This document shows positions 6,590 to 14,294 of a DNA stretch of 18,227 nucleotides, piece after piece. How positions within the stretch are numbered: position 1 is the stretch's first letter; each line of letters opens with the position of its first letter. Made by a program: the position numbers and the translations under genes. Under the pieces are notes generated by a model that saw nothing but the letters and a program-made list of their open reading frames with translations, did not search any database and was not told the origin of the DNA. Origin of the DNA: JBBDRW01 sp040905265 (GTDB taxonomy: Bacteria; Bacteroidota; Rhodothermia; Balneolales; Balneolaceae); NCBI GenBank assembly GCA_040905265.1, contig JBBDRW010000167.1, positions 1 through 18,227 of the forward strand, given 5' to 3'.

Positions 6590-8404
6590 TTATCGATCAT
6601 CTTCGTCCATAGATAAAACGGCCAGGAAGGCTTCTTGTGGAACGTCCACCGCGCCAACTTGTTTCATCCGTTTTTTTCCTTCCTTCTGTTTCTCAATCAG
6701 TTTTCGTTTTCGTGTGATATCACCGCCGTAGCATTTGGCAGTCACATCCTTTTTCAGTGCGCGGATTGTATCCCGTGCAATCACACGCGACCCGATTGCA
6801 GCCTGTACAGCTACCTCGAACTGCTGTCGGGGAATCAATTCTTTCAGCTTTTTACAAACCCTCTTCCCCTGTTCAAACGCTTTATCCCTGTGTGTAATGC
6901 TTGAGAGGGCGTCGACCGGATCACCGTTTAGCAGAATATCCAGCCGAACCAGGTCTCCTTTTCTGTACTCCAGCAGTTCGTAATCGAGAGACGCATAGCC
7001 CCGTGTACCGCTCTTGAGCCGGTCATAGAAGTCAAAAACGACCTCAGCCATCGGCAATTCATACGTGATCTCAACCCGGTTGTTCTGCATGAAGTGCTGG
7101 TTCACATAGATACCCCGCCGATCCTGGCACAGTTTCATGATAGGGCCTATGTAGTCGGCCGGAGTTATAATACTCGCCTTTATATAGGGTTCATACACAA
7201 CCTCCACCTTTCCAGCATCCGGCATTTCACTCGGGTTCTCTACAAGGATTCTCTTCTGGTCTCCCTTCTCCTGCTTGACGACTTCATATTGAACATTCGG
7301 AACGGTTGTGATGATGTCGATATTAAACTCACGGTCCAGCCGCTCCTGAACGATCTCCATATGCAAAAGGCCGAGGAACCCTGTTCGAAAACCAAACCCG
7401 AGCGCTTTGGAGGTTTCCGGCTGATACTGCAGGGAGGCGTCGTTCAACTGAAGCTTTTCGAGGGCGCTGCGAAGATCCTCAAAATCGTCCGACTCGGTCG
7501 GGTAGATGCCGCTGAAGACCATCGGTTTAACTTCTTTATAACCGGGGATCGGCTTTTCCGCCCTGATTTTATTATGAGTGATAGTGTCTCCGACCCGGGC
7601 ATCCTGCAGGGATTTCACACTTCCAATCACATAGCCGACTTCTCCAGCCTCAAGTTTGTCGGTTGGTTCCTGCTTCATCTTCAAATACCCCACCTCTTCC
7701 GCATCATAGTCATCGATTCCGGTCGCCATAAAATAGATGTCGTCTCCCTTCCGAAGAGTCCCCTCCATGACACGTACATAGGCGATTGAGCCCCGGTAGG
7801 TATTGAACACGGAGTCGAAAATCAACGCTCTCAGTGGTTTGTCTGCTTCGCGGGAAGGCCCGGGTATCCGGTCAGCGATCGCTTCCAGAAGTTCGTCTAC
7901 CCCCTCACCGGTCTTGCCGGATACGTGGAGAATTTCCTCCTTCTGGCAGCCGATAAGATCGATCACCTGCTGGGAGACACCTTCGACATCGGCCCCCGGA
8001 AGATCAATTTTGTTCAGTACCGGGACGATCTCCAGGTTCTGGTCGATCGCCTGGTACAGGTTTGAGATCGTCTGTGCTTCCACTCCCTGGGAAGCGTCCA
8101 CGATCAGCAGGGCTCCTTCACACGCTTTCAATGCCCGTGATACCTCATAAGCAAAATCAACATGTCCGGGTGTATCAATCAGATTGTAGATATAGGCATC
8201 GCCATTCGGACGTTTGTAATCCATCCTGATGGCGTGGCTCTTGATTGTGATCCCTCTCTCCCGCTCCAGGTCCATATCATCCAGGATCTGTTCCTGCATC
8301 TCTCTCTCCGTGATCGCTCCGGTCCGCTCCAGAAGACGGTCAGCCAGGGTCGATTTTCCGTGATCGATGTGAGCGATTATGCAAAAATTCCGGATATTGT
8401 TCAT
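6590..8404 (-). CDS. lepA: Elongation factor 4 (back-translocating GTPase LepA)
   Basis: A 604-residue translational GTPase acting on the ribosome, full length for the family. The G-domain motifs are P-loop AHIDHGKST (11-19), switch I RGITI (50-54), DTPGHVDF (77-84) and NKID (131-134). Elongation-factor domains II, III and V follow. The LepA-specific C-terminal domain ends with the basic stretch TRKRKLIEKQKEGKKRMK and the motif VPQEAFLAVL. ATG 8404 gives the canonical N-terminus MNNIRNFCIIAHIDHGKST. It heads a minus-strand group with a secreted protein and lepB; lepA-lepB adjacency is also the arrangement of the E. coli lep operon. Confidence 0.97.
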   Translation of the reverse strand: MNNIRNFCIIAHIDHGKSTLADRLLERTGAITEREMQEQILDDMDLERERGITIKSHAIRMDYKRPNGDAYIYNLIDTPGHVDFAYEVSRALKACEGALLIVDASQGVEAQTISNLYQAIDQNLEIVPVLNKIDLPGADVEGVSQQVIDLIGCQKEEILHVSGKTGEGVDELLEAIADRIPGPSREADKPLRALIFDSVFNTYRGSIAYVRVMEGTLRKGDDIYFMATGIDDYDAEEVGYLKMKQEPTDKLEAGEVGYVIGSVKSLQDARVGDTITHNKIRAEKPIPGYKEVKPMVFSGIYPTESDDFEDLRSALEKLQLNDASLQYQPETSKALGFGFRTGFLGLLHMEIVQERLDREFNIDIITTVPNVQYEVVKQEKGDQKRILVENPSEMPDAGKVEVVYEPYIKASIITPADYIGPIMKLCQDRRGIYVNQHFMQNNRVEITYELPMAEVVFDFYDRLKSGTRGYASLDYELLEYRKGDLVRLDILLNGDPVDALSSITHRDKAFEQGKRVCKKLKELIPRQQFEVAVQAAIGSRVIARDTIRALKKDVTAKCYGGDITRKRKLIEKQKEGKKRMKQVGAVDVPQEAFLAVLSMDEDDR

Positions 8405-8483
8405 ATGGGAGGTCTCAATTAGAATGATGCGAAGCCCTCAATATACGAATATGTAATACCCATTGCATTCGAAATAGAAGGAA

Positions 8484-8534
8484 GGAGTCAGGAGCCAGGA
8501 GTCAGAATTTCTGTCTTTTATCTTCTGTCTCCTG
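8484..8534. repeat. CTCCTG-type repeat forming a hairpin
   Basis: GGAGTCAGGAGCCAGGAGTC (8484-8503) is a run of near-identical units on one strand; CTTCTGTCTCCTG follows on the other. CAGGAGTCAGAA (8496-8507) pairs with TTCTGTCTCCTG (8523-8534) with one mismatch and a 15-base loop. It belongs to the family at 1405-1424 and 3537-3574 and sits in the divergent gap (8405-8761) between lepA and the sigma-factor gene; that gap otherwise contains only promoter-like sequence. Confidence 0.55.
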
Positions 8535-8544
8535 TTTCCATAAT

Positions 8545-8573
8545 TTGATTTGTGTCAGGAATTATTCTAAAAT
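8545..8573 (+). promoter_or_regulatory. Sigma-70-like promoter candidate upstream of the ECF sigma gene
   Basis: TTGATT (8545-8550) and TAAAAT (8568-8573) are separated by exactly 17 bases and point to the sigma-factor gene. The implied 5' leader is about 180 bases. Bacteroidota often use a different -7 consensus (TAnnTTTG), which I do not find perfectly here, so this is tentative. Confidence 0.3.
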
Positions 8574-8761
8574 GGAGATATACAATTTGTTCTGTTATTA
8601 CCCTTGCACTTCAGGTGTTGGAACGGATCTATAAGGTAGTAATCAGCCAGGCAGAGATACTGGATTGTTAGCGATAACATACAATCACTTTATACAATTA
8701 TGGCATCAGGTTTGAATTGTGCTTCACAACTATTTCCGGGTTATCATCTCTATGCACAATT

Positions 8762-9358
8762 ATGAGTGGAAATCATTACCAGGATCAGGATGGTGAACAA
8801 TTCTGGATTGAAAACATCCGGAATGGAGACGAACGTGCCTTTGAGATCCTTTTTAAAAAATATTACGAACAGTTGACCAGGCTTACCCATGGATATGTAC
8901 GTTCCCGTGCTATCGCCGAGGAGCTTGTGCAGGAAGTTTTTACCGAGATATGGATCTCCAGGGAGACGTGGTACATTACTGAATCCCTTCGATCCTATCT
9001 CTACAGAGCTGCCCGGAACCGATCGTTAAATTACCTGAAGCATCAGGAGGTGAAAAGGAGATATGATCCGGAATGGATGGAACATCATCATCAACCTGGC
9101 CTTCCGGATGTCGACGAACCTGTTTCTGATGAGGTGCTGAGAGAGGCGATCCGGTCTGCCCTGGAGGAGCTGCCGGAACGAAGTAAAACCACCTACAAAC
9201 TGCACCGGCATGATGGGTTGACCTATAAGGAGATAGCAGCGGTGATGGGTGTATCCGTAAAAACGGTTGAATCACATATGTCGAAAACCCTCAAGCTTTT
9301 GCGAAGCAGATTGTCGAAGTTTCTTCCGGTGTTACTGTCCGCCTTGCTTAGGCTCTAG
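8762..9358 (+). CDS. ECF RNA polymerase sigma factor, Bacteroidota FecI-like
   Basis: A 198-residue extracytoplasmic-function sigma factor. Region 2 covers about residues 25-90 (ERAFEILFKKYYEQLTRL... AEELVQEVFTEIW... SLRSYLYRAARNRSLNYL), which binds core polymerase and the -10 element. Region 4 covers about 130-185, with the helix-turn-helix GLTYKEIAAVMGVSVKTVES that reads the -35 element. A short hydrophobic tail (FLPVLLSALLRL) is common in Bacteroidota members. ATG 8762 was chosen; a TTG at 8717 would add 15 residues that do not resemble the family. No Shine-Dalgarno is evident. The FecR gene starts 348 bases downstream, so sigma factor, anti-sigma factor and SusC form a FecIRA-like regulatory cassette. 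Confidence 0.93.
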   Translation: MSGNHYQDQDGEQFWIENIRNGDERAFEILFKKYYEQLTRLTHGYVRSRAIAEELVQEVFTEIWISRETWYITESLRSYLYRAARNRSLNYLKHQEVKRRYDPEWMEHHHQPGLPDVDEPVSDEVLREAIRSALEELPERSKTTYKLHRHDGLTYKEIAAVMGVSVKTVESHMSKTLKLLRSRLSKFLPVLLSALLRL

Positions 9359-9402
9359 TGTTGTGTCAACCATACTTTTGCGGGATCGATTTGGCGCCGC
9401 CA

Positions 9403-9555
9403 CAGCAGATTCGAGGTAAATCCGACAGGCTCCTGGAAAGAAATAGATGGGGTATGGGCGATTTCGATTGTCCTTATCAGTGGAATATAGTTTCCAGGAG
9501 GCTGCCGGACTTACCGGATCGTAGTAGATTCAGCGGGTGTCCGACAGACTCGTGG
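9403..9555. repeat. TCCGACAG(A/G)CTCCTGG repeat cluster, copy 2
   Basis: This lies in the 348-base gap between the sigma and FecR genes. TCCGACAGGCTCCTGGAAA (9421-9439) pairs with TTTCCAGGAGGCTGCCGGA (9491-9509) at 17 of 19 positions. AGGAGGCTGCCGGACTTA (9496-9513) also mirrors GTCCGACAGACT (9539-9550). The segment AGTAGATTCAGCGGGTGT-CCGACAGACTCGTGG (9523-9555) aligns with 3337-3367, and 9403-9436 is a further half copy. The array could thus fold in two alternative ways. I see no gene in this gap; an 84-codon frame crossing it is composed of the repeat. Confidence 0.65.
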
Positions 9556-9585
9556 TGTACCGTCAACTATTCGATACGGCAAAAA

Positions 9586-9602
9586 AGTCCGCCAGCCGGT
9601 GG
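9586..9602. repeat. AGTCCGCCAGYYGGYGG motif, copy 1
   Basis: AGTCCGCCAGCCGGTGG occurs here, about 105 bases before the FecR start; the near-identical AGTCCGCCAGTTGGCGG is at 17769-17785. Both can form a short GC-rich hairpin. Role unknown. Confidence 0.4.
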
Positions 9603-9706
9603 GGCTCCGTAAGAGTAGGATTCACGGTATAGTGGCAAGAGGACGATGCGTACATATCGGGATATTCGTTTCAGTATTTATTATTTCAAACAGAAAGAGA
9701 CATTAC

Positions 9707-10732
9707 ATGAAAAAGGAACAGGAAATTTGGCAGCTGATCCAGAGGTTTGTTACCGGAAATGCAACCCCTGATGAGCGCCAGAAACTTCATCATTGGATGG
9801 ATCTCGATCCGGCAAATCGCCAGTTGGTCAGAGAAGTAGAGAAAATATGGGATATGACGCCTGCAGATGAAATGGAGGTCAATGTTCAACAGGCCTGGAG
9901 GGCATTTCAGTCGAACGTCCTCCGTAAGAAGAGAAAGACAGGTAACAGATCCATCCATGGGTTGCTTATTCTCAGGGTAGCGGCTGTAGTACTGCTCACA
10001 GTGATGGCCGGGTTATTCGCATACACCTATATTACTTCCGATCCTGCTGCAGGGGATGAAACAGCTTCAGGCCATGTCCTTCAACTGGAAAATCTTGTGA
10101 CCGGCAAGGGGGAAAAGGCGAGTGCAACCTTCTCCGATGGTACGGAAGTAATTCTGAATTCTGCCAGTACGCTTCGTTTTCCTGAAGAGTTCAGGGGAGC
10201 CCGGCGGGAAGTACACCTCGAAGGAGAAGCCTATTTTGATGTCGCTCCGAATCCGGACCACCCGTTTATTGTGCATATCCGTGGAGCCGAGATCGAAGTT
10301 CTTGGTACCGAGTTTAATGTGCGGGGCTGGAGTGAAGACCTTGCAGTCGATGTTGTTGTACGTGAAGGGAAAGTTTCGGTCAGTGCTCCGGGGCGTGTAA
10401 CGGGGAATCAGCAGGAAGTATTATTGGGAGCAGGTGATTTTACCAGGGTTCCGGACGGCCAGGGGCCTGTTCCGGTTCAACAAGTTGAAATCTCTGATTA
10501 TCTAGTCTGGATGTCGGGCGGCCTCTACTTCAAGGACACGCCTTTTCATCAGGTCTTGCGGGATGTCGAGCGGAGGTTTGACGTTCAAATCACTCTTCAT
10601 GAGTCCGGCCTTTCAGATGTTCCCTTCACAGGGAAATTTCAGTATGCCGATCTTGATGAGGTACTCTCCATCATCGCAGTATCCATGGAGATTGACTTTC
10701 GCCGGGATGGATCAACTGTTGATCTGATGTAA
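9707..10732 (+). CDS. FecR-type anti-sigma factor / sigma regulator
   Basis: A 341-residue inner-membrane protein. The cytoplasmic N-terminus (1-80, FecR-N-like, with LIQRFVTGNATPDERQKLHHW) is expected to bind the sigma factor encoded upstream. One membrane helix spans about 85-108 (LLILRVAAVVLLTVMAGLFA). The periplasmic FecR domain covers about 120-230, with the signature LPEEFRGARREVHLEGEAYF-like segment (159-178) and FIVHIRGAEIEVLGTEFNV. A C-terminal domain (about 270-341) resembles DUF4974, which is expected to contact the STN domain of the receptor. ATG 9707 was chosen; the frame opens 36 codons earlier but those residues lie in repeat DNA. A 42-base gap separates it from susC, indicating one transcript. 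Confidence 0.94.
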   Translation: MKKEQEIWQLIQRFVTGNATPDERQKLHHWMDLDPANRQLVREVEKIWDMTPADEMEVNVQQAWRAFQSNVLRKKRKTGNRSIHGLLILRVAAVVLLTVMAGLFAYTYITSDPAAGDETASGHVLQLENLVTGKGEKASATFSDGTEVILNSASTLRFPEEFRGARREVHLEGEAYFDVAPNPDHPFIVHIRGAEIEVLGTEFNVRGWSEDLAVDVVVREGKVSVSAPGRVTGNQQEVLLGAGDFTRVPDGQGPVPVQQVEISDYLVWMSGGLYFKDTPFHQVLRDVERRFDVQITLHESGLSDVPFTGKFQYADLDEVLSIIAVSMEIDFRRDGSTVDLM

Positions 10733-10774
10733 GTACGATACTAGTTAATATCAACAGTGACAGAAGGGATTCAC

Positions 10775-13700
10775 ATGCGCGTTTACCTGCGTTTATTGGG
10801 AGCCTTGACGTTCACTGGAGTACTCTTTTTTCTCTCTCATGGCCATGCAGATGCTTTTCAGAACAGTGAACAGAAGAGTGATACGGTAAAGAGTGTCCAG
10901 AAGATGTCAATCGCGGCGGAAGATTTGCAATCGATCTTCTATAAGGTAGATATTGATCATCGTATCAACGTCCAGATTATGAATGAACCGCTGGACAGGG
11001 CTCTCGACACCATTGCAAATTCTGCACAACTGAATATCATCTATCGGGGAGATATTCTGGTTGGAAAGAGAATCACGCTGCTTGAAGATGATATCAGTGT
11101 CAGTGAAGCATTGACGTATGTACTGGAAGGGACGGACCTTGAGTATATGATTTCAAGAGATGGCTACCTGCTCATTATCCGGATTGACGAAGAGGTTGAA
11201 CCGATCGAGCCTCAAACGCAGATTTCGGTTCAGGGTACCATCTCCGATGCAATGGACGGAGGCCCGCTACCCGGGGTGAATGTGGTTATCCAGGGTACGA
11301 CGATTGGCACGTCGACCGGGCTGGATGGAGATTTCAGCCTGAGCGTTTCGGATCTGCAGACGGCGGTGCTGATTGTCTCCTTTGTTGGCTACGAGAGCCA
11401 GGAGGTGGAAGTATCCGGCCAGTCGAACCTGGAGGTCGAGCTTGTTCCGGCCGCTATTGTCGGGGACGAGCTGGTGGTGGTCGGCTACGGAACCATGCGA
11501 CAGCGGGACGTCACCGGGTCGGTCAGCTCTATCCGGGCCGAACAGCTCAGTACGGTGGCCCGCAGTTCGGTGAACCAGATGATGCAGGGGCATGTTCCAG
11601 GGCTGAATATGATTACCAGAACGGCTCAGCCCGGAGGTGGCGTGAATGTCAATATTCGTGGTGCGATCTCACCCGGCGGGAGCAATACCCCTCTCTACGT
11701 GATCGACGGCGTTCCCATGACCAGTTACAACTCTACCATTCCGGGCCTGGATGGCTTTGTTCCTGGGCTTGACGGCTCCGAATTTGATTTCAGAGGCGGG
11801 CTGGATCTCGGATTTGGTGGCGGGATCGACCGTGACCCACTCAGCTACCTGAACCCGTCCGACATCGAGTCGATTACGGTAATGAAGGATGCGAGTGCGG
11901 CGGCGATCTACGGATCAGCGGCGGCCAACGGAGTGATCCTGATCACCACGCGCGGCGGCCGGTCGGGCGACTTGCAGGTGGAGTATCGCGGCAGCTATAG
12001 CGTGCAGGCTCCCAAAGAATATTTTCCTCTGCTGAACGAGCGGGAGTTCATGCAGCAGCAGACGCGCCTCTCCTACGACTGGTATCTGTACGATCATGGC
12101 CTGGCGCCGTACGGCACCAACACCAGCGCGTCGGTTCCCTTCTCTCCGTTCTATTCCCAATCCGATATTTCGGCAGCGGGAGAGGGCACGGACTGGGTGG
12201 ATCAGGTAACCCGGACGGGCAGCATCCAGGAGCACAACCTGGTGTTGAGCGGCGGGTCGGACCAGACGCGTCTGTACGGCTCGTTCAGTTTTCATGACAA
12301 CCAGGCGATATTGAAGAACTCGGCCTATAGGCGCTATACGGCACGGCTGAACCTGGACCAGACGATTTCGGATGCGATCGAGTTTCGTCTCCGGATGAAT
12401 GTGGGCCAGCAGGATGGCCAGAATGCGACCTCGGGTGCGAGCAGCGGGGGAGCGGAGAAGTTTCACATGATCGAGGCGGGCACGTCGGTCTCCCCGACGA
12501 TTCCGGTCTACAACGAAGATGGCACGTACGCGCTTCACTACAACCCGCTGATCATGAACCCGGTCTCGTTTCTGGATATCAAGGATGAGTCGCGGACCAA
12601 CAACCTGTTTATGGCTCCGACGCTGGAGGTGGAGTTTGCCGAGAACCTGATCGGGACGTTTACCGGCCAGGTGGACCGTGAGGGGACGACGCGGGGTTTC
12701 TATCTGCCGCGCTCGTCCAACCATGCGCTGCTGGCTGAAGGGATGGCGCAGAAAATGGAGCGGAACCGGTCGAACTACACCGGGGAAGGGTATGTGACCT
12801 GGCAGACCGGGTTTGCGAACAGCGAGTTGTCGGTGATGGCCGGAGCGGGGATCTACTATGCGGAGAACGAAGGGTTCCAGATGGAGGCGATCGGGTTTTT
12901 CACCGATTCCTTCCAGGACTACAACATCGGGGTGGCGCATGACCTGAACCGAACCCGTCTCGGTTCGTTCCGGAGTGACCGGACGAAGGTATCACAGTTC
13001 ATGCGGGTCAACTATTCGTACCTGGACCGGTACATTCTGACGCTGGTGGGCCGCCGGGACGGCTCAAGCATTTTTGCCGAGAATCACCGGTACGGGTTCT
13101 TTCCCGGCGTGTCAGCGGCGTGGATGCTGTCGGAAGAGAATTTTCTTCGCGAGAGCGATGCGATATCGGAGCTGAAGCTGCGCGTGGGCTACGGTCAGTC
13201 GGGCAACGAGACGGTGCTGGCGGGCAACACGCTTCAGCTCTATGCGCCGGGCAACGAGTATGTGATCGGTACGACGCTCTACAGCGGAGTGGCGCTGGAT
13301 CAGATCGCCAACCCGGACCTGACCTGGGAGACGGTCACGACGATGAACCTGGGCCTGGACTTCGGCTTCTTCCGGAACCGAATCCGGGGCTCGCTGGATC
13401 TCTACAACCGAAAAGCGACAGACCGGCTGGCCAATAATCCACTTCCGTTCAACAGCCCGGTGGGCAGTGTGGCGGACAATGTGGGGTCGACGGAGAGTTA
13501 TGGTGTGGAGCTGTCGCTGAATACGCTGAATGTATCGACGCCGGTGATGAACTGGTCGACGGACTTTAACATCAGCTGGCAGGAGGCGCGGTGGGTGGAG
13601 CGCAATCCGCGGGTGCCGCTGAACCCCTGGGTTGGAGAGAAGGATCTGCTCGGTACGATGTACGGGGTATATACAGACGGCATCATCCGTAGTGCGGACG

Positions 13701-14293
13701 AGATTCCGGCCCACCAGCCGAATGCGAACCTGGGGAATGTCCGCTACGTCGACACCAATGGAGACGGGATTCTGGACAACGACGATGTGACGATTATCGG
13801 CAACAGCATTCCGAAGTGGCGTCTGGGCCTTCGCAACGAGGTCGGCTACCGGAACTTCAGCCTGAGCGTCTACCTGTACGGGAACCTGGACTACTCGCGG
13901 GGCAACACCTACGCTCCCGCTCCCGATGAGCTGCGCGTACACGGAGTGCCGAGCAACACGACGAAATATGTAACGGAGGTCTGGTCGGCGGACAACCCGG
14001 CCGGAACGCGTCCGGGAGTGGCGCCGAACCCGCACAGCGGAGACTTCAGTGGCGGGAGCGACTTCAATCAGTATGATGCGAGTTTTCTGAGGCTTCAGGA
14101 CATCACGGTTGGGTATGCGATACCGCGGTCGATGCTGGTGAACCTGGGCGGGATCCAGGATGCCCGTCTGTTCCTGACGGTACAGAACCTGGGTGTGATT
14201 ACGCAGTACCCGGGATATGATCCCGAGTATACAGAGGCAAATCCGTATCCGGATACCTATACAACTACCATGGGAATTGAGATCAGGTTCTAA
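10775..14293 (+). CDS. SusC/RagA-type TonB-linked outer-membrane receptor with STN signalling domain
   Basis: A 1172-residue beta-barrel transporter that takes up large ligands (glycans or peptides) using TonB energy. In order: signal peptide (1 to about 27, ...GHADA), STN domain (about 45-140), carboxypeptidase-D-like domain (about 150-230, with PLPGVNVVIQGTTIGTSTG), TonB-box-like DELVVVGYGT, plug (about 245-400, with PLYVIDGVPM and SIESITVMKDASAAAIYGS-type segments) and the barrel to the terminal Phe. The STN domain indicates ligand-dependent signalling to the FecR upstream. ATG 10775 was chosen because AGAAGGGA lies about 6 bases upstream and the signal peptide starts there; a GTG at 10757 is less likely. 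GC is uneven: 63% at 12181-12240 and 13321-13380 but 43% at 11041-11100 and 45% at 14221-14280. No SusD follows. The transported substrate cannot be told from sequence. Confidence 0.95.
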   Translation: MRVYLRLLGALTFTGVLFFLSHGHADAFQNSEQKSDTVKSVQKMSIAAEDLQSIFYKVDIDHRINVQIMNEPLDRALDTIANSAQLNIIYRGDILVGKRITLLEDDISVSEALTYVLEGTDLEYMISRDGYLLIIRIDEEVEPIEPQTQISVQGTISDAMDGGPLPGVNVVIQGTTIGTSTGLDGDFSLSVSDLQTAVLIVSFVGYESQEVEVSGQSNLEVELVPAAIVGDELVVVGYGTMRQRDVTGSVSSIRAEQLSTVARSSVNQMMQGHVPGLNMITRTAQPGGGVNVNIRGAISPGGSNTPLYVIDGVPMTSYNSTIPGLDGFVPGLDGSEFDFRGGLDLGFGGGIDRDPLSYLNPSDIESITVMKDASAAAIYGSAAANGVILITTRGGRSGDLQVEYRGSYSVQAPKEYFPLLNEREFMQQQTRLSYDWYLYDHGLAPYGTNTSASVPFSPFYSQSDISAAGEGTDWVDQVTRTGSIQEHNLVLSGGSDQTRLYGSFSFHDNQAILKNSAYRRYTARLNLDQTISDAIEFRLRMNVGQQDGQNATSGASSGGAEKFHMIEAGTSVSPTIPVYNEDGTYALHYNPLIMNPVSFLDIKDESRTNNLFMAPTLEVEFAENLIGTFTGQVDREGTTRGFYLPRSSNHALLAEGMAQKMERNRSNYTGEGYVTWQTGFANSELSVMAGAGIYYAENEGFQMEAIGFFTDSFQDYNIGVAHDLNRTRLGSFRSDRTKVSQFMRVNYSYLDRYILTLVGRRDGSSIFAENHRYGFFPGVSAAWMLSEENFLRESDAISELKLRVGYGQSGNETVLAGNTLQLYAPGNEYVIGTTLYSGVALDQIANPDLTWETVTTMNLGLDFGFFRNRIRGSLDLYNRKATDRLANNPLPFNSPVGSVADNVGSTESYGVELSLNTLNVSTPVMNWSTDFNISWQEARWVERNPRVPLNPWVGEKDLLGTMYGVYTDGIIRSADEIPAHQPNANLGNVRYVDTNGDGILDNDDVTIIGNSIPKWRLGLRNEVGYRNFSLSVYLYGNLDYSRGNTYAPAPDELRVHGVPSNTTKYVTEVWSADNPAGTRPGVAPNPHSGDFSGGSDFNQYDASFLRLQDITVGYAIPRSMLVNLGGIQDARLFLTVQNLGVITQYPGYDPEYTEANPYPDTYTTTMGIEIRF
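11279..11333 (+). repeat. 55-bp exact direct repeat within susC, copy 1
   Basis: Bases 11279-11333 are identical to 18173-18227. They encode NVVIQGTTIGTSTGLDGD of the carboxypeptidase-D-like domain. Identity stops immediately upstream (G at 11278, T at 18172), and the second copy runs to the last base of the window. Confidence 0.95.
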
Positions 14294-14294
14294 T

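Noticed and set aside
7094..7789. 231-codon plus-strand open frame inside lepA
   Set aside because: Antisense to a highly conserved gene with intact motifs; its composition reflects reverse reading.
9358..9612. 84-codon open frame after the sigma-factor gene
   Set aside because: Made of the TCCGACAG repeat cluster; no recognisable protein features.
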